The position numbers were made by a program, and so were the translations under genes. From Rariloculus sp965263005 (GTDB taxonomy: Bacteria; Pseudomonadota; Gammaproteobacteria; Steroidobacterales; Rariloculaceae), in assembly GCF_965263005.1 (NCBI RefSeq), contig NZ_OZ253579.1:1054001-1118000 (forward strand): a stretch of 64,000 nucleotides of DNA, given 5' to 3'. Position 1 is the first letter of the stretch. Each line of letters begins with the position of its first letter. Shown piece by piece: positions 44,752 through 53,377 of this stretch. The notes below the pieces were generated by a model. That model did no database searches and was not told the origin of the DNA. It worked only from the letters and a program-made list of their open reading frames with translations.

Positions 44752-45399
44752 CTACCAAACGATCAGACCCATGCAAGCGACAATGTACACGGCGATCACG
44801 ATCTCGCCGTTGCGCCGCAGGCTTTTGGCGAACGACCAACGGCCGCCGCGCATTGCCGCGGCGTTGCGAAACGCGGGCACGAGCGCGGGCACGTCCCCGG
44901 CCCAGTGTTCCCACCGCTCGCCGAAGTATCGCTTGAGCTTGCGGTCCTCGTATTCGATGGCGCACGGGTAGTAGAACCAGAAGAAGATCACCGCGAGGGG
45001 TAGCGCCCACCAGCTGGCGTTGGCCGCAGAAAAACCACCTACAATCAATATATTACCTGTGTACAGCGGGTGCCGTACGAGCGCGTAGGGTCCGTTTGTC
45101 GCGAGCTCCTCGTTCTTGACGATGAAGCCGCTCGCATACAGCCGGATCAACGTGCCGGCGAGCGCGAGCGGCATGCCGACCGCAACCAGCAGTGGGCTCG
45201 GCATTGCTGTCAACGCGTACAGCAGGATCAGCGCAACGGCCAGCAGCTGGCGCGATATCTCATGGTAGCGGAGCTCCCGGAGCGAATGGTTCAAGCCGCT
45301 GAGCGGTGGCAAGTCTTTCGTTCTGTGTGACATTCGCGAGTGTTCGTGCGGTTGCGGTGTGCGGATTTCGACTGGAATAATAGTCGTCCCTTTTGTCAT
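44752..45399 (-). CDS. isoprenylcysteine-methyltransferase-like membrane protein
   Basis: The product has 215 residues with about four hydrophobic segments. The C-terminal signature NGPYALVRHPLYTGNILIVGG, then YEDRKLKRYFGERWEHW, defines the ICMT/phospholipid methyltransferase family, which methylates lipid or protein substrates at the membrane using SAM. Bacterial members often have unknown substrates. ATG 45333 is an alternative start that drops 22 polar residues; neither start has a strong ribosome-binding site. The kinase gene follows within about 40 bases. Confidence 0.8.
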   Translation of the reverse strand: MTKGTTIIPVEIRTPQPHEHSRMSHRTKDLPPLSGLNHSLRELRYHEISRQLLAVALILLYALTAMPSPLLVAVGMPLALAGTLIRLYASGFIVKNEELATNGPYALVRHPLYTGNILIVGGFSAANASWWALPLAVIFFWFYYPCAIEYEDRKLKRYFGERWEHWAGDVPALVPAFRNAAAMRGGRWSFAKSLRRNGEIVIAVYIVACMGLIVW

Positions 45400-45449
45400 C
45401 TACCAGGCAACACGGCTATTCTCGGCCGCAACCTTCTGACCTTTTTCAA

Positions 45450-47099
45450 GTGGACCGTCCCTTCGGAAATTACTTTGCGACGCGATCCGTCGTCATGGCC
45501 AAGCGTGGCATCGTCGCGACGAGCCAGCCGCTTGCGAGCGCGCTCGGGCTCGACATCCTCCGTCGCGGAGGAACGGCAGTCGATGCCGCCATCGGCGCGA
45601 ACGCCGCGCTCGGCTTGATGGAGCCGACCGGATGCGGCATCGGCGGGGACTTGTTCGCGATCGTCTGGGACGAATCGAACCGCAAGCTCTCCGGTCTGAA
45701 TGCCAGCGGCCGGTCACCGCTCGGTCTGACCCGCGAACATTTCGAAACCTTGAATGTCACGGAGATCCCATCCTCGGGACCGTTTTCGGTCAGCGTGCCG
45801 GGGGCCGTCGACGGCTGGTTCGAGCTGCACGAACGATTCGGCAGGCTGTCGATGCGGGAGATCCTCGGCCCGTCGATCGAGTACGCGCGCGAGGGCTTCC
45901 CGGTCAGCGAGCTCATCGCGGTCCACTGGGCCGCCGACGTCGCGAGGCTCGGCGCTTATCCGGGTTTCGCTGAAACCTTTGCACCCGCGGGCCGCGCGCC
46001 GGCGGCTGGAGATACGTTCCGCAATCCGCGGCTCGCAGAGGCTTATGAGATCCTCGGGTCCGAGGGGCGCGGGGCCTTCTACGACGGTGAAATCGCGGCC
46101 AGCATCGTCGCGAATGTCGAAATTCAGGGCGGGTGTCTGGGTCGCGACGACCTGCGCGGCCATGTCTCGGAGTGGGTCGATCCCGTGTCGACGAACTATC
46201 GAGGCTACGACGTGTGGGAGTTGCCGCCGAATGGCCAGGGCATCGCCGTCCTGCAGATGCTGAACCTGCTCGAGGGTTATGATCTCGGTGCGATGCGGTG
46301 GGGCAGCGCGGAGCACCTTCATCTATTGGTCGAGACGAAGAAGCTCGCGTTCGAGGACAGGGCACGCCACTATGCCGATCCCGCATTCGCCGACGTCCCC
46401 GTGACCGCGCTGATCGGCAAGGAATACGCGGCGCTGCGCCGTCGGTTGATCCGTCCCGACACCGTGTTGAGCGAGCCGTCCTGCGGCGATCCGCGCGCGC
46501 TCGAGGTCGGCGATACAGTCTATCTCGCGGCGGCCGATGCCGCAGGTAACATGGTGTCGTTGATTCAGAGTAACTATCGCGGCATGGGCTCGGGCGTCGT
46601 TGCACGGCAATTCGGCTTCGTGCTGCAGAATCGCGGCGAGGCATTCACCCTGGAGCGCGATCATCCGAACGCCTATGCACCCGGCAAGCGGCCATTTCAT
46701 ACGATCATTCCGGGGTTCCTGACGCGCGACGGCCACCCCGTGATGGCATTCGGCGTCATGGGTGCCGCGATGCAGCCGCAGGGCCAGGTTCAGGTGCTGA
46801 GCAACATCATCGATTTCGGTATGAACGCGCAGGAAGCCGGAGATGCGCCAAGGGTCCGGCACGATGGATCGAGCGAGCCTACCGGCAGCCGCATCAGCGG
46901 CGGCGGTACGGTTCATCTCGAATCAGGCTTCGCCGCGGCCGCGGCCGAGGGGCTGGCCACTCTCGGGCACGTCGTGAGCCGGTCGCGCGACGCTGACGGC
47001 GGCTACGGTGGCTATCAGGCGATAATGCGAGACGCCGGACGCAACGTCTATATGGGTGCGTCAGAATCGCGCAAGGATGGTTGTGCCGCCGGTTTTTGA
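45450..47099 (+). CDS. gamma-glutamyltransferase family protein (YwrD-like)
   Basis: About 549 residues are encoded if GTG 45450 is the start; TTG 45393 and ATG 45495 (MAKRGIVATSQPLAS) are alternatives, and none has a good ribosome-binding site. The N-terminal nucleophile hydrolase fold self-cleaves at a Thr. Here the small-subunit start is GDTVYLAAAD (Thr356 from GTG 45450), followed by NMVSLIQSNYRGMGSGVV and near the end DAPRVRHDGS. That variant is typical of YwrD-like enzymes. No signal peptide is seen, so it probably acts in the cytoplasm on glutathione or gamma-glutamyl compounds. trpS follows directly. Confidence 0.85.
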   Translation: MDRPFGNYFATRSVVMAKRGIVATSQPLASALGLDILRRGGTAVDAAIGANAALGLMEPTGCGIGGDLFAIVWDESNRKLSGLNASGRSPLGLTREHFETLNVTEIPSSGPFSVSVPGAVDGWFELHERFGRLSMREILGPSIEYAREGFPVSELIAVHWAADVARLGAYPGFAETFAPAGRAPAAGDTFRNPRLAEAYEILGSEGRGAFYDGEIAASIVANVEIQGGCLGRDDLRGHVSEWVDPVSTNYRGYDVWELPPNGQGIAVLQMLNLLEGYDLGAMRWGSAEHLHLLVETKKLAFEDRARHYADPAFADVPVTALIGKEYAALRRRLIRPDTVLSEPSCGDPRALEVGDTVYLAAADAAGNMVSLIQSNYRGMGSGVVARQFGFVLQNRGEAFTLERDHPNAYAPGKRPFHTIIPGFLTRDGHPVMAFGVMGAAMQPQGQVQVLSNIIDFGMNAQEAGDAPRVRHDGSSEPTGSRISGGGTVHLESGFAAAAAEGLATLGHVVSRSRDADGGYGGYQAIMRDAGRNVYMGASESRKDGCAAGF

Positions 47100-47113
47100 G
47101 GATGATGCCGACG

Positions 47114-48118
47114 ATGGACACTGTACTGACGGGGATCACGACGACGGGCACGCCGCATATCGGCAATTACGTCGGCGCGATCCGGCCCGCGGTCACCGCG
47201 AGCACGCGCGAGGACGCTCGCACATTCTTCTTTCTCGCCGACTATCACGCGCTCGTAAAGAGCACGGATCCCGATCAGATCGCGCGCTCGACGCTCGAAA
47301 TCGCGGCGGCGTGGCTCGCGTCGGGCCTCGACCCCGAGAAAGTCGTGCTCTATCGCCAGTCGGACATCCCCGAGATTCCCGAGCTTGCGTGGATACTCAC
47401 CTGCGTTACGGCCAAGGGACTCATGAACAGAGCGCATGCTTACAAGGCCGCCGTCGCCGAGAACGAAGCGGGCGCAGGCAAGGACCCCGACCGGGGCATC
47501 ACGATGGGTCTGTTCAGCTATCCGATCCTGATGGCGGCCGATATATTGATGTTCAAGGCGAACAAGGTGCCCGTCGGCCGGGACCAGAAACAGCACGTCG
47601 AGATGGCGCGCGATGTCGCGGCGCGATTCAATCACCACTTCGGCAAGACGTTCGTGCTGCCCGACGCGGTCATCAACGACGAAACGGCTGTGCTGCCGGG
47701 GCTTGACGGCCGCAAGATGTCGAAGAGCTACGGCAACACGATACCGGTCTTCCTGCCGGAGAACCGGTTGCGCAAGGCGTTCATGAAGATCAGGACAAAT
47801 TCTCAATTGCCCCATGAGCCGAAGGATCCCGACGACAGCACGCTGTTCGCGATCTACAAGGCCTTTGCGACGCCCGGCGAGACCGAGGCGATGCGTGCGC
47901 GTTACCGTGAAGGTATCGGCTGGGGCGATATGAAGCGGTTCCTGTTCGAGTACGTCAACGACCATCTGAGCGCGGCGCGCGAGGAGCACGGCCGTTTGCT
48001 CGCCGCGCCGGACCACGTCGAACGGCTGCTGCGGCAAGGGGCGATGAAAGCGCGCGCCGTCAGCCGGCCGTTTCTTGACGAAATTCGCAGCCGCGTCGGC
48101 CTCAGGCCGCTCGGCTGA
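47114..48118 (+). CDS. trpS: tryptophanyl-tRNA synthetase
   Basis: The product has 334 residues from ATG 47114 (MDTVLTGITTTGTPHIGNYVGA), E. coli size. ATG 47102 and 47105 are alternatives, but 47114 is best spaced from GAGG at 47098. Class I signatures are TPHIGN (HIGH) and GRKMSKSYGNT (KMSKS). It charges tRNA-Trp, whose gene is at 13835. It probably shares a transcript with the gamma-glutamyltransferase gene. Confidence 0.96.
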   Translation: MDTVLTGITTTGTPHIGNYVGAIRPAVTASTREDARTFFFLADYHALVKSTDPDQIARSTLEIAAAWLASGLDPEKVVLYRQSDIPEIPELAWILTCVTAKGLMNRAHAYKAAVAENEAGAGKDPDRGITMGLFSYPILMAADILMFKANKVPVGRDQKQHVEMARDVAARFNHHFGKTFVLPDAVINDETAVLPGLDGRKMSKSYGNTIPVFLPENRLRKAFMKIRTNSQLPHEPKDPDDSTLFAIYKAFATPGETEAMRARYREGIGWGDMKRFLFEYVNDHLSAAREEHGRLLAAPDHVERLLRQGAMKARAVSRPFLDEIRSRVGLRPLG

Positions 48119-48198
48119 CCCGCGTGCGGGCTCGTCGAGCCGGCCGCCCGCCGGTTGACGATGGATTGGCGCGCCAGGTCGTCCCTGGGAGCCTGATC

Positions 48199-49428
48199 TC
48201 AGGCGACCGCGTCCGCTCTCGCCGTGCCGCGTTGCGCGCGGATCCATGCGAAAGCTTCGGCCAGAGTCCGCGACTGTTCCCGGTTCATCGCTGCGACGTT
48301 CACGCGCGCCGGCGGCAGCATGTAGATGTGGAACTGGCGCTCCATTAGCAACTGCTCTTCGTGGCTGATCGGCAGGCAGGAGAACATCCCGTGCTGCCTT
48401 TCGATGAAGCCGGCGTCGAAGCCGGGATTCGCACGCTCGATCGTCATCCTCAGCTCGGCCCGCAGCGCGATGATGCGGTCTCGAACCGCGTCAAGTTCCG
48501 CTCGCCACAGTGCGTCGAGTTCCGGTGTCGAGAGAATCTCGTGCACGATCGCGGCGCCGTGATCGGGCGCCATGAAGTACAGTTGACGCAAGGTATCGCG
48601 CAGCTTGCGGCGCACGGCCCCGGCGTTGCCCGAATCGGGGGGCAGAATGATCGACAGCAGTCCCGCGCGGTCGCGGTAAACGCCGAACGATTTCGAGGAA
48701 GATACGGTCAGCAGCATCTCCGGCACGCTCGCGGCCAGTCGCTGAACGCCCTCGGCATCCTCTTCGATACCCTGTCCGAAACCCTGGTAGGCGACATCGA
48801 CGAACGGTATCGCGCCGACCTCGACGACAACCTCGGCGACGGCCTGCCAGAGATCGAGGCTCAAGTCCTGGCCGGTTGGATTGTGGCAGCAGCCATGCAG
48901 CAGCAAGACATCGCCCGCGCGCATCGACCGCAGATCCTCGAGCATGCCTTCGGCGTCGAGATTCCTGCCGCGCCTGTCGTAGTATCGATAGGTCCGGACC
49001 GCCATGCCGGCTTGCTCGAAGAACTCGATCTGGTGGCCCCATACGGGCGTCGAAACCCATACGGCGCTGCCAGGCGATACACCATGAACGAGCTCGGCGG
49101 CCGCCCGCAGCGCGGCTCCCGCGCCCGGCGTCTGCGCGGAAACGATTCTGCCGCCGCTCAGAACCGGATGATCCGCGCCGAGCACGAGCGATTCGACCCG
49201 ACGGCAGTAGTCGATGTTGCCGAGCGGCGACAGGTAGGATTTCGAACGATCCCGCCCGATCAACCGTCGTTCGGCGCGCCGAACGGCCTGCATGACCGGC
49301 ACGTTGCCGGAGTCGTCGCGAAATACGCCTATGCCGAGATCGATCTTGTCGGCGTGCGTGTCGTTCGCAAGGCGCACGAACATCGCTTCGATCGTATCGT
49401 TCGGGTAGTCGCTTAAGTCCCTGAGCAT
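48199..49428 (-). CDS. aspartate/aromatic aminotransferase (PLP fold type I)
   Basis: The product has 409 residues from ATG 49428, with GGAGGAAAG 13-20 bases upstream. It contains DLGIGVFRDDSGNVPVM at the N-terminus, HGCCHNPTGQDL, VDVAYQGFGQG and SSSKSFGVYRDRAG with the PLP-binding Lys. The pattern is that of AspC/TyrB-type enzymes, which exchange amino groups between aspartate or aromatic amino acids and 2-oxoglutarate. Substrate preference cannot be set from sequence. It is convergent with trpS and lies downstream of uvrA. Confidence 0.88.
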   Translation of the reverse strand: MLRDLSDYPNDTIEAMFVRLANDTHADKIDLGIGVFRDDSGNVPVMQAVRRAERRLIGRDRSKSYLSPLGNIDYCRRVESLVLGADHPVLSGGRIVSAQTPGAGAALRAAAELVHGVSPGSAVWVSTPVWGHQIEFFEQAGMAVRTYRYYDRRGRNLDAEGMLEDLRSMRAGDVLLLHGCCHNPTGQDLSLDLWQAVAEVVVEVGAIPFVDVAYQGFGQGIEEDAEGVQRLAASVPEMLLTVSSSKSFGVYRDRAGLLSIILPPDSGNAGAVRRKLRDTLRQLYFMAPDHGAAIVHEILSTPELDALWRAELDAVRDRIIALRAELRMTIERANPGFDAGFIERQHGMFSCLPISHEEQLLMERQFHIYMLPPARVNVAAMNREQSRTLAEAFAWIRAQRGTARADAVA

Positions 49429-49509
49429 CGCGTTATGCTTTCCTCCGTGGCCCATCGCGGTGCGCTGATCGTTGGCCGGCCATGCCCATGCGTGCGTCGG
49501 GACGGGCTG

Positions 49510-52371
49510 CTAGGTATCCTGAGCGGCCGCGCGCTGGTGCTCGCTCGGCAAGACCGAGCGAAGCGCCGCGCCCGTATGCGATCGCGGGTCGCCGGCTATG
49601 GCCTCGGGCGGACCGACTGCGACGATCTCGCCTCCGCCGGCGCCGCCTTCCGGGCCGAGATCGATGATCCAGTCTGCCGTCTTGATCACTTCGAGGTTGT
49701 GTTCGATGACGACGATCGTGTTGCCCTTGTCGCGCAACCGATAAAGGACCTCGAGCAGTTGGGCGATATCGTGGAAGTGGAGGCCCGTTGTCGGTTCGTC
49801 GAGGATATAGAGCGTCGACCCGGTGCTGCGCTTGGATAGCTCCTTGGCGAGCTTGACGCGCTGGGCTTCGCCGCCCGACAGCGTCGTCGCGTTCTGTCCG
49901 AGCTGGATATAGGACAGGCCGACCGCATCGAGCGTCCTGAGCTTCCTTGCGAGCTGAGGGACGTTGCGGAAGAAGCTCAGCCCGTCCTCGACGGTCATTT
50001 CGAGAACGTCGGAAATGTTCTTTCCCTTGTAGCGGATGTCGAGCGTTTCGCGGTTGTATCGTTTGCCATGGCAGCCGTCGCAACGGACGTAGATGTCGGG
50101 GAGAAAATGCATCTCCACCTTGATGACGCCGCCGCCCTGGCAAGCTTCGCAGCGTCCGCCCTTGACGTTGAAGCTGAACCGTCCGGGCTGATAGCCGCGC
50201 GACCGCGATTCCCGGGTCGCGGCGAACAGGCCCCGAATCGGCGTAAATAGCCCCGTATACGTCGCCGGATTCGAGCGCGGCGTACGTCCGATCGGGCTCT
50301 GGCTGATGTCGATGACACGGTCGAAGTGCTGCAGTCCTTCGACATCGTCGTATGCCGCGGCATCGACGCCGCTGCCGTTGATGGCGCGCGCAGCGAGCCT
50401 GTATATGGTGTCGTTGATCAGTGTGCTCTTGCCCGAGCCCGAGACGCCCGTGACGCAGATCATCAGGCCAACCGGGATTTCGACATCGATCCCCTTGAGG
50501 TTGTTGCCGCGCGCGCCGCGGACGGTCAGCACGGTCTGGTCGTCGAAATGCCGGCGCGTCGCGGGCAGAGGGATCTTGCGCCGCCCCGTCAGGTATTGGC
50601 CGGTCAACGACGCGGGCTCGGCGCTGATCTCGGCCGGCGTGCCTTGGGCAACGATCTTGCCGCCGTGCACACCGGCGCCCGGACCGAGATCGACGACATG
50701 ATCGGCGGCGAGGATGGCGTCGGTGTCGTGCTCGACGACCAACACCGTGTTGCCGAGATCGCGCAGGCTGATGAGCGTGTCGAGCAGCCGCTTGTGATCG
50801 CGTTGATGCAGGCCGATCGACGGCTCGTCGAGGATGTACATGACCCCAACGAGCCCGGAGCCGATCTGGCTCGCGAGCCGGATACGCTGCGCCTCACCGC
50901 CCGACAACGTCTCGGCGCTGCGGTCGAGTGTCAGATAGCCGAGTCCCACGTCGGCGAGGAACCTGAGTCGGTCGTGAATCTCTTTGACGATCTTCTCCGC
51001 GATCTCGCCCCGCCAACCAGCGAGCTTGAGGCCGCCCAGGAACCCGAGCGCCTGGTCCACGCTCAGGGCGTTGATCTCCGGAAGCGCGCGATCGTCGACG
51101 AACACGTTGCGAGCGGCTTTGTTCAAGCGTGTGCCGCCGCAGCTGCCGCAGGGCTGAACGCTCTGATACCTGCCGAGCTGTTCGCGCACGGCGTTGGATT
51201 CCGTTTCCCGGTAACGGCGCCGCATGTTCGGGATGACGCCCTCGAATGTGTGCCGCCACTGGCTCTCGCCGCCCTTCGCGTTGACGTAGTGAAACCGGAT
51301 ACGCTCGCTGCCGCTGCCGTGCAGCAGGACCTTGCGTACCTTGGCCGGCAGCTTCTCGAACGGCTTCTCGATGTCGAACGAATAGTGCGCGGCGAGCGAC
51401 TGGATTACCCGGAAAAAATAGGGGTTGCTGCGGTCCCAGCCGCGAATCGCGCCGCCGGCAAGCGATAGATGCGGGTGCCTGACGATTCTCGCGACGTCGA
51501 AGAACCGTCTCGCGCCCAGCCCGTCGCAGTCGGGACAAGCGCCGATCGGATTGTTGAATGAAAACAGGCGCGGTTCGAGCTCGGCAATGCTGTAGCCGCA
51601 TTCCGTACAGGCGAACCTGTTCGAGAACACGATCTGAACCTTGTCGACCTCGTCCATGAACATGATCTGCGCGACGCCGTCGCCGATGTCGAGCGCCGTT
51701 TCGAAAGACTCCGCAAGCCGTAGGGCGATGTCAGGCCGGATCGTGAGCCTGTCGACCACGGCTTCGATGTCGTGCTTGACCTTGGCATCGAGCGTTGGCG
51801 TGTCGTCGAGATCGTAGATCCTGCCGTCTATTCGCACGCGGACGAAACCCGCTGCGCTGAGCTCGGACAACCGTTCCGCATGCTCACCCTTGCGCGACTT
51901 GACGGCGGGCGCGAGCAGCGCGACGCGCGTGCCTTCGCCCAGCGACAACACCTGGTCGACCATCTGCGAGATGCTCTGCGCCTGAAGCGTCGAGCCGTGC
52001 TCGGGACAGCGCGGGATGCCCGCGCGAGCGTAGAGCAACCGCAGGTAATCGTGGACCTCGGTTACCGTACCGACGGTCGAGCGTGGATTATGGGACGTCG
52101 ATTTTTGCTGGATCGATATTGCCGGAGAGAGTCCCTCGATGTGGTCGACGTCGGGTTTCTCCATCATCGACAGGAACTGCCGCGCGTAGGCCGACAGCGA
52201 TTCGACGTAGCGGCGCTGTCCCTCGGCGTAGAGCGTGTCGAATGCGAGCGACGACTTCCCCGAACCGGACAGCCCGGTGAATACGATCAGCCGGTCTCTC
52301 GGCAGATCGAGATCGATGCCTTGCAAATTGTGCGTCCGCGCGCCGCGGATCTGGATTTGCTGCGTGGACAT
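49510..52371 (-). CDS. uvrA: excinuclease ABC subunit A
   Basis: The product has 953 residues from ATG 52371 (MSTQQIQIRGARTHNLQGIDLDLPRD). There are two ATP-binding halves with Walker A GLSGSGKSS and GVSGSGKST, each followed by a LSGGEAQR signature. Zinc modules CTECG/CPDC and CEACQGGG/CDGC are present. It scans DNA for bulky damage and loads UvrB. It is divergent from ssb. A minus-strand -10-like TATAGT lies at 52403-52408. No SOS box was seen. Confidence 0.98.
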   Translation of the reverse strand: MSTQQIQIRGARTHNLQGIDLDLPRDRLIVFTGLSGSGKSSLAFDTLYAEGQRRYVESLSAYARQFLSMMEKPDVDHIEGLSPAISIQQKSTSHNPRSTVGTVTEVHDYLRLLYARAGIPRCPEHGSTLQAQSISQMVDQVLSLGEGTRVALLAPAVKSRKGEHAERLSELSAAGFVRVRIDGRIYDLDDTPTLDAKVKHDIEAVVDRLTIRPDIALRLAESFETALDIGDGVAQIMFMDEVDKVQIVFSNRFACTECGYSIAELEPRLFSFNNPIGACPDCDGLGARRFFDVARIVRHPHLSLAGGAIRGWDRSNPYFFRVIQSLAAHYSFDIEKPFEKLPAKVRKVLLHGSGSERIRFHYVNAKGGESQWRHTFEGVIPNMRRRYRETESNAVREQLGRYQSVQPCGSCGGTRLNKAARNVFVDDRALPEINALSVDQALGFLGGLKLAGWRGEIAEKIVKEIHDRLRFLADVGLGYLTLDRSAETLSGGEAQRIRLASQIGSGLVGVMYILDEPSIGLHQRDHKRLLDTLISLRDLGNTVLVVEHDTDAILAADHVVDLGPGAGVHGGKIVAQGTPAEISAEPASLTGQYLTGRRKIPLPATRRHFDDQTVLTVRGARGNNLKGIDVEIPVGLMICVTGVSGSGKSTLINDTIYRLAARAINGSGVDAAAYDDVEGLQHFDRVIDISQSPIGRTPRSNPATYTGLFTPIRGLFAATRESRSRGYQPGRFSFNVKGGRCEACQGGGVIKVEMHFLPDIYVRCDGCHGKRYNRETLDIRYKGKNISDVLEMTVEDGLSFFRNVPQLARKLRTLDAVGLSYIQLGQNATTLSGGEAQRVKLAKELSKRSTGSTLYILDEPTTGLHFHDIAQLLEVLYRLRDKGNTIVVIEHNLEVIKTADWIIDLGPEGGAGGGEIVAVGPPEAIAGDPRSHTGAALRSVLPSEHQRAAAQDT

Positions 52372-52566
52372 GACGTGAACGCGACCGCGAAGCCAAACGA
52401 GCACTATACGACGCCGGCAAACCCCGGCGCAAAGCGGGGGCGGCTGCAGATTCCACGGTCCGTTCCTCGGCGCGGCGCCGAGTTTTCAACGTGTCTTCGA
52501 CCGGGGCAGCGCGTACAATGGCCAAGTGCGAACGGGCGCAACAGATCCAGGAATACGGGAGCTCGA

Positions 52567-53016
52567 ATGGCAAGGGGCATCAACAAGGCGATCCTGATCG
52601 GACATCTCGGCGCAGATCCCGAGACGCGGTACATGCCGAGCGGCGGAGCCGTGACGAACCTCCGCATGGCGACCACGGAATCGTGGCGCGACAAGACTTC
52701 CGGTGACATGCAGGAGAGGACGGAGTGGCACAGTGTGGCCATGTTCGGTCGCCTCGCCGAGATCGCGGCGGAGTATCTTCGCAAGGGCTCGCAGGTCTAT
52801 ATCGAAGGGCGGATCAGAACCCGCAAGTGGCAGGACAGAGACGGCAACGACCGCTATACGACAGAGATCGTCGCCAACGAGATGCAGATGCTTGGTGGCC
52901 GCACGGGCGCCGGCGCCGGCGCTCCGGCGCGATCCGCTCCGGCAGAGGCTCCGGCTCAGGCTGTGGCTTCTACCGCGGGTGACTCCGGCGATTTAGACGA
53001 CGATATCCCGTTTTAA
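52567..53016 (+). CDS. ssb: single-stranded DNA-binding protein
   Basis: The product has 149 residues. The OB-fold starts MARGINKAILIGHLGADPETRYMPSGG and includes WHSVAMFGRLAEIAAEYLRKGSQVYIEG. A flexible Ala/Pro/Gly linker leads to the DDDIPF tip that recruits repair and replication partners. The long upstream frame (51772) runs antisense to uvrA and is rejected. A -10-like TACAAT lies at 52514-52519. Confidence 0.98.
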   Translation: MARGINKAILIGHLGADPETRYMPSGGAVTNLRMATTESWRDKTSGDMQERTEWHSVAMFGRLAEIAAEYLRKGSQVYIEGRIRTRKWQDRDGNDRYTTEIVANEMQMLGGRTGAGAGAPARSAPAEAPAQAVASTAGDSGDLDDDIPF

Positions 53017-53377
53017 CAGACCGTGGAAAAGCCCCGCTGGATTCGACCGGCGATGCATCCCGGCTGACTGCCTTGCTTCCCGGTCGAATATGCCCGATAT
53101 TCTCCCGCCTTGCGTCTTGCCGCCCCGGCGCCTCGCTGCTCGCGATGCCCCGCTTCTACCGTTGCCCAGACATCCGGGCAGGCGCCCCGCGCGGCGACCG
53201 CGAGCTTGCGACGGTATACTGGCGCGATGCCTGCGGCCGTGTGCCGGCTGCCGACGCGCTGATCCGTTGCTCGGGCACCTGCCGGTGCGGAAGATCGTTC
53301 GCAACGTCCGCAGACGGACTGGAGGCGTAACGTTGTTGTTTCTGTCAACAAAACGTTGATACGAAGGTTTGATCGGT
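53017..53377. other. 361-base spacer between ssb and miaB
   Basis: Several short frames cross this region on both strands, but all are Arg-rich and without family features, so they look non-coding. An inverted repeat lies at 53329-53357. No clear promoter or terminator was found. Confidence 0.5.
53329..53357. repeat. inverted repeat upstream of miaB
   Basis: AACGTTGTTG on the left faces CAACAAAACGTT on the right, separated by 7 bases; the right arm has two extra bases. It lies about 20 bases before the miaB start and could be an operator or a weak hairpin. Confidence 0.4.

Noticed and set aside
51772..52566. Long N-terminal extension in frame with ssb
   Set aside because: It lies antisense to uvrA and lacks SSB homology; the usual SSB N-terminus MARGINKAILIG starts at 52567.
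53073..53330. Possible 85-residue Cys/Arg-rich protein between ssb and miaB
   Set aside because: Several overlapping frames on both strands have similar composition, none has a ribosome-binding site or recognisable motif.
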